A stretch of 60,000 nt of DNA from Liolophura sinensis. Lineage: Eukaryota > Mollusca > Polyplacophora > Chitonida > Chitonidae. Within the stretch, counting starts at the first letter, position 1. Each line of letters begins with the position of its first letter. This document shows positions 48,267-60,000 of the stretch, one piece after another. The notes below the pieces were generated by a model. The model searched no databases and was not told the origin of the DNA. It saw only the letters and a program-made list of their open reading frames with translations. The DNA lies in the NCBI RefSeq assembly GCF_032854445.1, contig NC_088300.1, positions 34,703,608 through 34,763,607 on the forward strand. Direction: 5' to 3'. The position numbers and the translations under genes are program-made.

Positions 48267-50839
48267 GTTGCTGTTTTTGTACAAATAAAATGGGGATCTC
48301 ATAAAACGCCGTCCTGTCTGTATTTAAGTCGGTCCAAAGATGTGAACTTACTTGTTCTTTCCTTTGTTATGTCATAATTACCAGTGTACATGAAGTACAC
48401 ACGGACTTCAAAAAAGACAATGATGCGTTCTACTGTCTTTTGACCATTCTGTGTAGCTCGTCCAGAGTCTCCCACTGCAGTAAGATGAATAGTTAGAAAT
48501 CAAGACGTAATGTACGACAGCCAGATTAAATCAGTAAGATAGCACAGAAGCAAGTTAAGAAACAAAACCATCTCAAGTCATCTCTTGGCTTTCATCAACA
48601 ATTTGTCATTATCTCGCAGTTCTTCAAAGAGGAGATAAACTTTTATTAAGCAACCAGATGACACTATAGCTGAAATGGTTGTCCTAGTGAGTAGTAAAAC
48701 ATCCTCGCATTTTCGCTACCAATAAGGCGAGACGTTCTCTTTGGCCAATAACTATTGATTTTTGAGTCCATCTTCAATTTTATTACCGCCTTCCCGCGCC
48801 AACATTCTCCAAAAAGATAGCAATAGCGGAAGTGATCAGAAGATTCGGCTAGCTTTACGACAATGATCTCTGGTCTCGAACAGCCTGAGTCATATATCCT
48901 GCGGAATACAGAAGCGATAATGATGTTGACCCGGCATTCATATTCATTAAACAGCTCTAATGCGGACGGTTATCTGAGTAAAGCGTCACGATCGGTCCGC
49001 CTAACTCCCTCCGGGATGCTGATCAATAGTTTCCCCAGAAGGACCATTAAAGTATAGGAGAGTGGCCGGCCAGCTACTGAAGACGTAGACTTGTGATCAG
49101 TGTTAATGCTCATATTATCAGGACAGGCTCTGTCCAAACGTTATTTGTGGCTCGAACTGACAAATACATTATATACATCCTTTTACCGGACTGACGTATG
49201 CCGGAAGACCCCTGTATCTGACACATTCAGACAGAGGTCAACCTCCTTCCCGATCATAACTATCTCTTTACTAAGTGCAGGCCAGAACTCTGCGGCACCG
49301 TCTGTAACTCACTAAATGTATAAAGCAGTACATCCCGGGCCCTCTCTAAAATGTTAGTCTTGCATTTGTACATTGGACCATTGGTCTCAGGTTCAAATAC
49401 ATGGTTCAACAACCGCTGCCGTGTCTGAAACTTTGCCAGGTACACACCAAACGCACTAGGTTTCATCCATCCTTAACCCTTACCGCAGTTTTAAAACTGA
49501 AATGAAAACAATGAAATATCCTAAATAAATTCAAACAATGGAATTTAGTATGCCTTCATGTAGGTAGATATTCTGCTTAAATGTGTGTTAATATTCTGCT
49601 AAATTTATTTATTTATTTATTTGATTGTTGCTTTACACCATAATCAACAATTTTTATACATGATGACGGTCAGTTTTATGGGTGGATGTTAACCACCGAG
49701 ACTTGACCAGTCATATACGAACTTCCTTACGTGTGAATTACATACACTAATTCTTCTAATTTTTCGGAAATCTGGTCCGCTTTTTTTTGGCCAATATAGA
49801 TGTAATAGTAGCACGAACATTTAGTTTCTTTCTTCATATGGTTAATGAACAACATAATCATATCGTAACTTTTCCAAAAACGAAGATGAAGAGAAATGTA
49901 ATTCTTAGCCTTCGGCAATACCAATATCTGTCCTAAAATTAGAAGTAATATGGTATATACACGTAACATTTGTGGTTCAAATGTGGTTCAGACGGAAAAA
50001 AACAGCCACGCAAGTAAGGTCACCTAAAGGTCCCATAAGTCGTAAGAGCGATATTCTTCCTATATTTATATTAGTATTCTGCCTACATGTATTTGTTAGT
50101 ATTCCATTTTCGTGGAATGTTTGCATAAAAAAAGCTGCACACAAACAAGTCATTGAGTCATATTTTCCATGAAATTGGCGATTCGGGCGCAAGCCGGACT
50201 GATCATTGTTTTCTGCGTTACCAGTTTGCCCGTAAGTCGTTCAGGCATAAATTGTCAGCAGACCACAAAGCTTTTACTTTAGGCAGAAAACGAATTCCAA
50301 GAGCAAGTTTTTTTTTATATGTAACCATATCTAAATAAATATGCCTGTCTGTTTTCTATAACCGCTGAAGAACTCTTTGAAAAGTTATTTCTTCAACTCG
50401 TGTCTCGACATGAGTTCTCAACGTGAATATAGAGACAAAACATATTGAAGTCGCACGATTCCTTTCAGAAAAGTTAACCAGAAAATACGACGGTTAATTC
50501 TCTATACGTTACATCAGCTACAGAATTAATGGATAAGTCATGTGGCTACCTCCTTTGTCTTTCATTGTTCTGGATGAAATGTCTTCTTCACGCGTCAGGT
50601 CTAAAATAACCACAGAACTATGTGCCTAAGTAAATCTCTTTTAGCGATCTGCCCCGAACACCTTGGTTCATGCTTGCTTGTTTTCTGATATCATTATTGT
50701 ATGTGGGTGGTTGTTTGGTTTAATGGTTTGGTTTTATGCCACTGTGTGAATGAGTATTTCCGAACGGATCACGGCCGTGTTAGTCTAGAGCAGGCCAGAT
50801 CCAATGAGGGAGCATAATGGAACTTAAAGCTATTAACAC
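48267..50839. other. Intergenic, no gene seen
   Basis: SINE remnant at 49600-49735. A Ser/Arg-rich 64-aa frame at 48863-49057 is in a less AT-rich patch (48780-49320) but has no recognisable domain or clear splice sites. Confidence 0.5.
49600..49735 (-). mobile_element. Old SINE remnant
   Basis: 'atttatttatttatttgattgttgctttacaccataat' is the reversed tail and 3' end; the rest has decayed (the 3' end is given here only by position about 49605-49645). Confidence 0.45.
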
Positions 50840-51520
50840 CAGAAAAAGATACAGATCTTGAATATTTGTGGCTATATCTCAGCCGTTGAATGAATTTCGC
50901 TGACTTACACGCGCAAGAAACATTTGACGTTTTACATTTTCTGGTCAGTTCTGAGTATTTGTGAAAAGAATGAGTTTCAGTTATTTACAAGAAGAATTAG
51001 AGTTTTTTGTAGCCAGATCAGGGTCCAGTTTCACAGAGTACGACATTTTTTTATCGTACATTTGTCGTGCGATATTTTGTACGTCACTATTACCGTAGCA
51101 TTCTAATGCCATACCGTAGCATTATCGTACATCTATGTGAAACTGGACCCAGAAGCAAATTAATTTGATTGACTTTTCACATGCAATTGACGTTTTACAT
51201 TCATGTGGCCAAATCTTAACCATTGTGACAAGATTAAATTCACTGAGCCTCAAAGAACAATTGAAGATCTAGATTTTGCCGCCATATCTGTATGAGCCAT
51301 TGAATTTCACTGACTTTCAATAAGCATATTACGTTTTATGTTTTATATCCAGGTCTGCTTCTTTGCGACAAGACTGAATTGTACCGAATTTCACCAAGCC
51401 TTTAAAATTTTACATTTTGTGGTGAGGTCTGAGTCTTCATTATAGGTCTGGCTTTCACTGATTTGGACAAATTTGGCGAATTTCGCTGAATTTCAGGTAA
51501 TGAATGTCTTCATCGATGAT
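50840..51520. repeat. Old degenerate tandem array, about 100-150-bp period
   Basis: Recurring blocks are 'gaatttcgctgactt', 'tgacgttttacatttt', 'gtggccaaatctta'/'ggtcagttctgag' and 'gcgacaagactgaat', in the same order three to four times. It is interrupted by the TIR element at 51021-51150. Confidence 0.55.
51021..51150. mobile_element. 130-bp MITE with 15-bp perfect terminal inverted repeats
   Basis: Ends 'gggtccagtttcaca' (51021-51035) and 'tgtgaaactggaccc' (51136-51150) are exact reverse complements. The interior is made of 'tcgtac'-type palindromic pieces and could fold end to end. No coding capacity. A second member is at 54075-54195. The target-site duplication is not clear. Confidence 0.85.
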
Positions 51521-54074
51521 ATTCAAAGGGTATGTGACTAAAGAAGCACATAAAAGTGAAACACAATAATAGAATAATAGGCCTTCTGTTGATTCATAAA
51601 CCTACAGTTAAAAATTACATTTTAAGGCCATAATCGGCCACCCCAAATTGGGCCATTCAGTGTGCCACCAAAACGGATTGCAGACGTCATCAATATGGTT
51701 CCGATATGTCTCTCACGCCTTTTTCATTCTTCGTCACAAATACCGATAATTTACAGTTTACGAGGGGAGTTTTACACAATCGTCTCTTATGACTGTGTCT
51801 CTTATGAGCAGTCTGTGCAATAACCGTGTAGGGATATTCGAGCCTATATATAGCTTCATCAAAGCTATGGCTCATGGAAACGAGAGATGTTAAGAGAACT
51901 TCGTCGCTTTTTAAAGCTGCTACAATATCGCGAACTCGCTACAGAGTTTGTCCAAGGCTGCTTTTTCAGTTTGTTTCTCATGTGGGTGGTTATAACTTGA
52001 CTGAGCATAAAGACAGATCACAAGAAGGAAGTACCTATTGGATGACAGATTGCCGTTCCTCTTTAGTTTAACCTACATGTATCTAATATATTCTGAATTT
52101 GGAGACTAAAAGACTGAAATAGTTACAATCAGTTCATACATTTATAACAAATGCTTTGCGTGTATTTCTTGTTGATCGTTTGTAACGGTGCATGTGAACG
52201 GGGGTATATACTATTCTTTCACAAATATCAAAGCAGTCTAGTTAATATATTCGACTGTTGACAAACATTCGGATTTGGTCGAATTAGTTATGTGTAAAAG
52301 TGTAATAAAGGTTTCATTCCTTGATTGATTGAGCGTTTTCATTCCCGTTACTCTTAGCCAAAATCTCCAAGTTTTGTCATGATCTCTTACAGTATTAGCA
52401 GGTATCCGTCACCAGATGCATGAATACCGGTACTAGAGTGTAACACCACAGCTTTGATATTTCCGCCCATTAACTCGCTCTGAAAATATGATGGATGGAT
52501 TTATTCCGATCACACAAGCTTTATTGCGCGAAAAGTGTCAAGGTTTGGTTAACATTACGTAAATCATTGGCAATCGCAGGGCTTTCTTCGCAGGGTCCGT
52601 TTTGCTGGGCCAGACAGTTGGCGTTCATTGAGATGCAGATGAATGCAACGGCGTTGTAGAATTGACAAGTTCTCTATAATATTGATCGAAACCAGTCAGC
52701 TTTTCTCATCATAACCCGCAACAATCCGGCTGGTATTGACGCCGGGGCAATATGCAGAGCCTTTAAAACTCTGCGAATTCTCGAGGTATTTTTCAGGCGG
52801 AATAGTTAGGGGGAAATCCAACTTGATTCTCCAGAGAGACGAAGATCAATGGCATAGTTAGATACCCATTAAAGGATATGAGAGGCTTGATGAATAATTA
52901 TCGGGCTAGACTTATATAGCAGTCTTCGTGCAGGCTATCAGTGGTGACTGATGTCAAGTTCTATTTGAGGGCAAATGTAACATTCTATCCGTGCCGTTAC
53001 GGTCTTGACGGATGAGGCATTCGGTCGAAATTGACAATAATGACCCAGGAGTTGAGACCTTCTTCAACCAAAGTTGTCTAACACATTCGCCACCCTGTTG
53101 CTCAATGCGCAATTTCTCTCCGCCCAAAGAACAAAAGCCATTTGCGAGCTAGATTTACAAGGGACAATATTGGAGTTTTTCGTTAGCAAAGAAATCACTC
53201 CTTCAAATATTTTTCACACCAACGATCAGTCACAGAACAGACTTGATGATTCCACCAGTTTTCATGTAATGTAATTAATTATCATTTTAAATACCATTTT
53301 TGTATATATTAATACAACAGTATTAATTTTTGACACATTGTGAAAAAGAAAATAAGAGCAACTCATAATGCACTCTGTCATTAGTCTTTCAGCTGCCTTT
53401 TGGATGTACAGTTCAGCAGTTATGAATATTTTCTTTATTCACGAATGCTTTTCACATATAAACTGGATCATTATCCATTATCACACCTTTTGGAATCTAT
53501 GTATCATATTTTTTGCTAAGGTGGTTACAGCTTTTAAAAGTCTGGTGATGTACCGAATATTAACAACTGCGCTTTGCTAGGCCGCTGGCTACAAATATGT
53601 TGGCTATGACTGATTTTGTCGGACTAAATATATGTCATACACAAACATATACATACACGTAATGAGTATTAGAGTGTTCTATCATGGAGGATATTTTACA
53701 TGGTCGTGGTGTACAATGTATACTCTATATAGCACTTAATGTGTGGCCAACTAAGATAAAGCGCTGCTTTCTCACCGGCTTGTGTAGAGCATGACAAATT
53801 AACAGGTTTTCTGTTGCACAATGCTAACAGTACTTTCTGCAATTCTGCAGTTGGTTTTAAAAGCAAAATATGCACTCATACTACCTTCTTGAAAAGATTC
53901 GATAAATTTCCATGGTACGCTGCATGGGTTCCGGGAATGATATTAGGTCCGTTCTCTCCGCGTTGTCGGATATGCAAATGTGAAGTAATTTATAAATCGA
54001 AACAAATGTGCCACTTATAACACGACGGAAGGCTTCACTCTTTTATGTGAGAAGATGCAAAAATCTGCACTCCA
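51521..54074. other. Intergenic, nothing recognised
   Basis: Short frames only, no repeats seen by eye. Confidence 0.55.
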
Positions 54075-54195
54075 GGGCCCAGTTTCACAAAGTGGCGTAC
54101 GACATTTCTTATCGTACACTTGTCGTGCGATGTTTTGTACGTTACTCTTGTCGTACCATTGTCCTGTAAGTGCGTATCTTTGTGAAATTGAGGCC
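54075..54195. mobile_element. Second member of the same MITE family
   Basis: Left end 'gggcccagtttcacaaag', right end 'ctttgtgaaattgaggcc' (imperfect inverted repeats). The interior 'tacgacatttcttatcgtac' and 'ttgtcgtgcgat' matches the copy at 51021. Confidence 0.85.
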
Positions 54196-54756
54196 AGCAG
54201 CTAGTTAATGTAAAGCCACTCGGGGTATAAAGGACTGATCTCATTCAGAGAGAAGGGACATTATTTGGAAAACTGCGTATGAAATCCGTCATCCCAATGT
54301 CACGTTTCCGGTAAACAAAGGGATATACGGTGTGTTCGCAATAAAAACATTAAGCAGATGTAGACAACCAACAACCTCGTGGCCCTTCAAAAAGCATCCA
54401 AGCATGATGTTCCGTCTCTTATAATGTGCACTGAGAGCCATAGTTAAGTTCCAAGAAATTAAGTATGTTTTCATTTATATCGACAAAATAGTCGGGGGGG
54501 TGGGGTGGGGGGTGGAATTCATAACTTCTTATAATTATCGTTCGGAGTGGTTTTAAAGGGCTTTTATAACATTATTTGATTTTTCCCAACTTTGGCAAAA
54601 CGACATTTTCTTTATTTCATCACAACCAAAATGCAGTTTTACTCGGTGGAAAAATAGCTGGAAATATAAATATAAAATTGTCTTTTTTGCTCTGAAATAT
54701 AGTGCTGTTATCTTTTAAAACATGCTCTAATAAATTCAGTTACATCATGCTACACG

Positions 54757-55257
54757 ATGGGTCTTAAAAATTCAGGTCATTCAACTGATGCGTTTATCCG
54801 GTGGTTTGGACTAATTTTGGGCCGAATCACAAGTTTAAGATTGCTGGTTGTCATTCAGTGCAGATCCTTAGCCGCAGTAATGTTTTATTTGCTTGAAATG
54901 AGGTGTATTAGATTTGATACGAGCTTCATATTGCAGTTTAACCCTCGGATCAACGGGATATGCGTTCTTATTAAGAATTTACCGAATAGAAAATCTCATT
55001 TCTACGAGAAACTCAATCAACTGACATCCCGTGAGAGAAGCTTGATTGTAAGATCGATATACTGGATTATGTTTACAAGAAGATTAAATTGCCAAACGAC
55101 ACACCAGTGGTTAAATACCACGAATACCGTCTACCCCTGTTATTTTTTTATTTTTTTATTTTTTTACTTGTATCTAGCCAACTCATATCCCATGAGAAAT
55201 AAGCTCGAATTCCACATTCCCAACAACTTTTATATGAAATTTACCTTCGTTAATTAA
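54757..55257 (+). other. Orphan open frame, 166 aa, probably chance
   Basis: The longest uninterrupted frame after the glycoprotein exon. It starts MGLKNSGHSTDAF and passes through a T-rich low-complexity stretch giving FFIFLFFYLYL. I see no domain, no signal peptide at the start and no flanking splice or promoter signals. It could be a fragment of an old transposon or chance in AT-rich DNA. Confidence 0.15.
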
Positions 55258-56579
55258 CCTATTGTTTGACACATTTGTGTCTATTAAATGTTAAACACGT
55301 TACAAATCGTCTGCAACCACTCAAACCCTCCTCCATCCCAAGACTCCCTATCCCCCCCCCCCCTCCAACTCCTTCACCACTAGCCACCACCCCGCCCCCA
55401 TCCGTCTCAAAACCTCTTTTCCACGTTTGCTGCATCGACCTTTCCCTCAAGCTGCTTAAAGTGTGGAGTTTTAATCTGCTGAAAAACGATCATAAAAATT
55501 ATACCCATTTCTGCATGTCTCATGATACGAAAAGTCCTTAATTCTTTATTCAAAGTGGTGGGTTAATGTCATAACACACAAAAATCCCCCTAAACACAAG
55601 AGTACAAACGCCATGGGCACTCTTTACCCCAACGGAAATGTCACGTGGAGCGGAGTGGCAAAACCGATGATTGGCCCAGACACCTAATTCACAGTTAACA
55701 TGATCAATGATAGTTCTATCTATCTATAGAGAGGTTCAATTTACGATGTACCACGGACTGAACACAACTGCGGGGTTGTGGAATGCTCACAACATAATGA
55801 TGGCCACCACCGTTTAAGTGAAATATTCTTTAGTACGGGGTAAATTAGCAATCATATAGATCAATAAATGAACACGATGTAAGATAGACAGAATCCTGAG
55901 TGCCACAAAGAGTGTACAAAGAATGCTGACTTTAGGGCTTAGGAATGATTCCATTCCAGCTTCCCTAATATAGGATATTTTAAACTTTAAATTTCTCAGA
56001 AGCCTAGCCGCTTACTTTGTAACCCCGGTTGAAGTAGGCAATGCTAACAATAAAATATATTATACAATATGACAAACAGTTTCACGAGGACAGTTAAATG
56101 ATATCCGTATGTCATGTGATCTTGTAATGTTCATGTCACAAAAACGTAACACGCAATCACGCCAGAGGGAAAACTAGCGGTTTTGAAGGACAAGAGCCAA
56201 CCAAAAAAAATCAGGGATGGTTTCAGATAAATGTTGACTGAATAAAACAAAAAGATTTCAAATTCTATGCGACACATAAACGATGACTAGTGGAAACCGG
56301 TGGGCTGTTTGTGGGCGTAATTTTGAATATTGCGTGCGTTATTGCCATTGTGTGTTATAGTGAATCAAATGGCTTCTCCTGGCCTGGACAAAAACGTACA
56401 AGAACACAGCTGTGGGACCTAACGCATTGCGTGTCAAACAGTATTGTATTAATTCAGCTGACGGAATTGTTGAAGACAATCCTTTATTCAAAGTCGTTTT
56501 CCTCGGAGTATATAGAATAACTCAATGACGAAAATACACTGCACTGAAAGTGGGTTACAACATACACAACGATGAGATC
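55258..56579. other. Intergenic, SINE fragment and C-rich tract only
   Basis: C-rich tract at 55345-55400 and SINE fragment at 55762-55872. No gene seen. Confidence 0.55.
55762..55872 (+). mobile_element. Degenerate SINE 3' fragment
   Basis: 'cataatgatggccacc', 'gtgaaatattctttagtacgg' and 'gcaatcatatagatcaataaat' follow the family order with many changes. Confidence 0.6.
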
Positions 56580-56580
56580 C

Positions 56581-57140
56581 TTAAAGGAGAAGAAAACTGA
56601 AATATCAAACACATACCATTGAAAAGAGTATGCATTTCCTCGCAGGTGCATGCCAGAACAAATTCTAATATGTACCTCAAGTTGATAAATAAAGTCAGCG
56701 CCAAAATCCGCTGTGGGCGACTCAATTTTGCCCAAGAACTAGTCCTGAAGTTTTCTGTGTTAGGAGGAGAATTGCCGTCGGAAACCGTATATCGTTCGTA
56801 CATTTCCGGTTGAGCTCTTCTTCCCAGAGGGTAGCGAACAATACAGTTCGTTTTCCGCTTGAAACCAGAAATTTGGACGCGGGTTCCGATTTTACACGAA
56901 CAAACTGGTAGTTTTAACGACTCTTATTGACTGAGAGGCAGCACACACCCAGCATAAATTACAGGGTGTTAAAGATGGAGGACGCGATGAACTCAGCGAT
57001 TTATGCTACCTTGCCGTTTTAAGACTTTACGTGTATGACGAGCAAAAATCGCAAAATTATGCAGCAGGCACCACTAGTTAGAAAAAAATGTGCTCTTTTC
57101 AGCCTATAGTGTCATTGTCTTAAGTTTTCTTCTCCTTTAA
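56581..57140. mobile_element. TTAA-flanked TIR element of T2/Kolobok type, about 550 bp
   Basis: The 19-bp sequence 'cttaaaggagaagaaaact' at 56580-56598 is repeated exactly as its reverse complement at 57123-57141. Weaker matching extends inward ('gaaaagag' and 'cattt' on both sides) to about 60 bp. TTAA at 56581-56584 and 57137-57140 fits the duplicated target, with element ends AGGAG. This is the AGGRR-plus-TTAA signature known from T2-type MITEs. No transposase is inside; short open frames here are chance. Confidence 0.75.
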
Positions 57141-57141
57141 G

Positions 57142-58056
57142 AGCCAACGCTGAGTTCTGAGTAGACATTCGTATGGTGTCTGAGCACGCCAGTCACACAT
57201 CCAAACTACTAAATTAGTCTAACTGACGACAGGCTTACCCGAAGTTGGGTCTCTGAACCTACCTGGCTGATTTGTCCTGAGCCCACACCATGCTTGTTCA
57301 TAACATGAGAGCAATGGCCGATATTCATGAGGAGGTCACCCACTCGTGTACTCGCTGTAGATGTGTACCAGGAACTGGCTCTCTGGGGATCTGGTTTACC
57401 AGGATCAGTTGATTATGTATTATTTATGACTGTGTTGGACGCCTGTTTGCCAATGTAATTAAGCGTAACCAGGTCAAAATAAACATATGTTTCTGAGAGA
57501 AACGTCCGTGATGAAATGCTCACCATGATCTTCCCACGAGATTAGCACTCATAGAGGGGACAATATGATCTATACTGCGGACGTGTTTAAGCCTCTACCA
57601 CTCTCCAACACTCCAGCGTCTCCCGAGCTGACAATGGGGGTAGGGACAATTGTCCACCCTGCAAAATGTGATACAATATTGCACGCTGATTTAATGTGAT
57701 TAAGATCTTATATACAGTTCTCGAGACACGAACAAATCAGCACCGCAGTTTGATATTATTTATAGGTACAGTCTGTCTCATTGCTCGTCTTTCGGAGCTA
57801 GAGCCCTTTGTTTGTCAATATGGTCGCCTTCCTTGAAGCAAAATACGGAGTAAAAAAAAAAGCTATTTACGCTGCAGGTTCGGATCAGGCTATAGTGGTA
57901 TTTTGCTTCTGTACGCGGCATTACATTTCGAATCCAGTTTGAAGAATAGACATGTAGGTATATACATACCATAACAATTTCAATGTACTAAAGGACGTAT
58001 GACTAATGGCCACAACTCCAGTGTCATTTTATACCTTATTTAAAACATGTTAGTAG
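57142..58056. other. Intergenic, nothing recognised
   Basis: No repeat or supported frame seen. Confidence 0.55.
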
Positions 58057-58200
58057 TTCATTGGGTTCAGTGTATGACAGAATCCCTTCTTCAATGGATT
58101 CTGTGTGCGGTAGATCCCCTTGTTCAATGGTGTTCAGTGTGCGATAGAATCCCCTGTTCATTGAGTTTATTGTGTGGTAGAATCTCAAGTTCAGTGGTGC
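58057..58200. repeat. Minisatellite, about 36-bp unit, four copies
   Basis: Unit: 'ttcaatggtgttcagtgtgc' + 'gatagaatcccctt'. Small open frames on both strands here are by-products. Confidence 0.8.
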
Positions 58201-60000
58201 AAAGATGCCAATCATCTTTCCAGTTAATGTGGTCTATTATGCTTTGATTGTAAAATTCTTCATTTAGATGATTGTCACTTATTTTTCCTATCAGGGAATA
58301 ATGAAATTCACAGGCCACCCAACTGATAATGAATTAACAACTGAGCTTACTGCGCAATATCCGTTTCATCTAGGAATAAATATAAGCTCGAAATTGTTCA
58401 GACCATCCAGTGGACCTCATGAAAACTATCCATAGTATGCTTTCAAAAATGATATATTTCTCTGGTGAAGTCATCAGAGAATTTATACAGCCCGTTAAGT
58501 TTCATTTCCTCTAAATACTTCATTGTCTCCCCTTAATTTACTTTATGTCAGGTACATTGAAATTGATTACAAGACAACGTTGAGGGTTTCATCAAGAAAC
58601 GTTGTAACTACAACTGATTTCACTCCTGGATTCCTTCTATATTTTATAGCTTCCTGACAAGCTAAATTATATTTTCACCGGCAATCTATCGGTTTGTCGA
58701 GATATACGATGTATTTATTCTTAAACCATCTCACTTCACGAAGCTATCTCTTTATATCTCATGAATATTCAAAAGTCATTTGAGGGATATTAAATACATA
58801 AATTCATCATACGCCAATAAAAATGTATGGAAACTTAAATGGCTCACAGCGTTCACATTTCAGAAGATAATGGAAGTTGGGGAGCACTTGGTTACCCTGG
58901 AGCGTCCTTGTCATCCCGATCGTATCCGTGTCTGGAGCACCTGGATAGAACCACATTTGTAAACTCCAAACTCCTTTCCTCTCCGCAGTAAACCTCCGTG
59001 ATATCATATGTATTTTTTTCTCTTCTAACAGCATCTTTGTGTTCTCTCAGTTTGTAATCTAGATCAATAGCATCTTTACCTCTGCGCGTACGAATGAAGA
59101 GTTTTCAGCAACTTATGGATGACCCGTGGTTCCCTCCTAGCTGTGCCCGCGCTTTCCTCTCACCATAATGCTGGCAGCCGTCGTTTACGTGAAATATTCT
59201 GGAGAACGTGTACAGCACCAATTAAATCTGCACTGTACGTTATACCTCTTAAAAATATACTTACATTCGCTGATCTTGTGTCCAACATCCTATACGAACT
59301 TTCAACGTAAAAGAGAAGTGGGCCTTATGTTAAAACATATTCTTGGCCGCAAACGTGTTGCGTCATTGAAAGACGGGCATAGAGATTATAAAGTTTCCAC
59401 TGCCATTCACACGCTAAGGTAGCCTGTATAACCATTGTGGGTTGTTATGAATTCTCTATACGCATGACATACAACGTGTAATTACGAGGTTTATGGTAAC
59501 GACACGTCTTAAACATATAGCCAATTTATAGTCCTGACCAGCGTCAAAATTCAAATGTTATGGCATGTGTTTAGGACTTGATTCACTGGGCACTGTAGCA
59601 CATAGTAATGCTTTAACACGTCGCTTTGAGTATGCACTGCATTGTTCCTAAAATTTACATCTATATTAGTCGTCAGGAGCGCAAATTATTCATGCAATGT
59701 CAACAAATCAATTCAGAGGACCTCTCATAATCACTTTGAGCTAAGCTCTTCCCATCGTGGAGGGCCAAATGTGACAAACCGGCGGAGAGAACTAGAACAA
59801 ATAATCCGCGCGTTATACACACATGGTTAGAATTCCAAGCCAAGTTACTTCAGCCGGCTGTTGGCACCATGGAGGTGATGCGTCACATCCTGGATTACCA
59901 AACAGAACCGATTTTATCATCGACTAGCATTGTAAAGTAGTCCCTGTATTATTCCAGTCAACCAGGGGTTGCTGACGTGACCGCTGACAACAACTCGACA
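58201..60000. other. Intergenic to window end, SINE fragment only
   Basis: Only the SINE fragment at 59118-59238 was recognised. Confidence 0.55.
59118..59238 (+). mobile_element. Degenerate SINE 3' fragment
   Basis: 'cctctcaccataatgctggc', 'ccgtcg' and 'gtgaaatattctggagaacg' with 'caccaattaaat' match the family 3' half. Confidence 0.7.

Noticed and set aside
48863-49057. 64-aa exon-like frame in a less AT-rich patch
   Set aside because: No convincing acceptor/donor pair in frame and no recognisable domain.
54757-55257. 166-aa protein-coding gene
   Set aside because: No motif, no gene signals, and a low-complexity T-run-derived tail. Listed only as an orphan frame.

Overview
This is animal (eukaryotic) DNA. 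It is AT-rich, gene-poor and full of old repeats, with intron-style splice signals and no operons, ribosome-binding sites or dense ORFs. The best clue to the organism is a tRNA-derived SINE seen about a dozen times in both orientations. It has a Pol III A box and B box at the 5' end, and its 3' end reads like 'ccgccgtcgtataagtg...gagtacggcgtaaaacacc' followed by an A/T-rich tail. Elements of this type are common in lophotrochozoan genomes, so a mollusc or brachiopod is my best inference. I could not run a search to confirm this.

I can support one protein-coding gene, on the + strand. Its coding exons lie at 33592-34906, 36632-36672, 38814-38960 and 39365-39433. Acceptor and donor sites agree with the reading-frame phase at every junction. 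The spliced product is 523 aa: a signal peptide, a long ectodomain with 28 N-glycosylation sequons, one transmembrane helix, a basic juxtamembrane stretch, and a short tail ending in a dileucine and acidic-cluster motif. I do not recognise the family. It looks like a lineage-specific cell-surface sialomucin-like glycoprotein.

Layout. 1-4053 and about 8060-11600 are two diverged direct copies of one non-coding segment, with a third partial copy at about 6268-6505. A full SINE sits in the first copy and is absent from the second, and another SINE marks the first copy's right edge. 5226-5497 is a terminal-inverted-repeat (TIR) element split by a truncated SINE. 5700-6010, 13290-13640, 24542-24726, 27486-27905 and 29268-29365 are minisatellites. 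15440-16164 and 19740-20030 hold a pair of diverged repeats and an 82-bp triplication. 30700-41000 is the glycoprotein locus, including possible promoter sequence, introns and a 3'UTR that contains a minisatellite. 41755-50000 holds SINEs and a 1.1-kb 46-bp satellite with an alternating two-unit pattern. 50840-54200 has a decayed tandem array cut by one copy of a small TIR element, with a second copy of that element 3 kb away. 56581-57140 is a TTAA-flanked TIR element of T2/Kolobok type.

Most of the remaining sequence shows no gene I can defend. No rRNA, functional tRNA, CRISPR array or intact transposase/reverse transcriptase was seen. The most novel item is the glycoprotein gene. The most informative genome-evolution signals are the nested, datable insertions and the many independent short-period tandem arrays.
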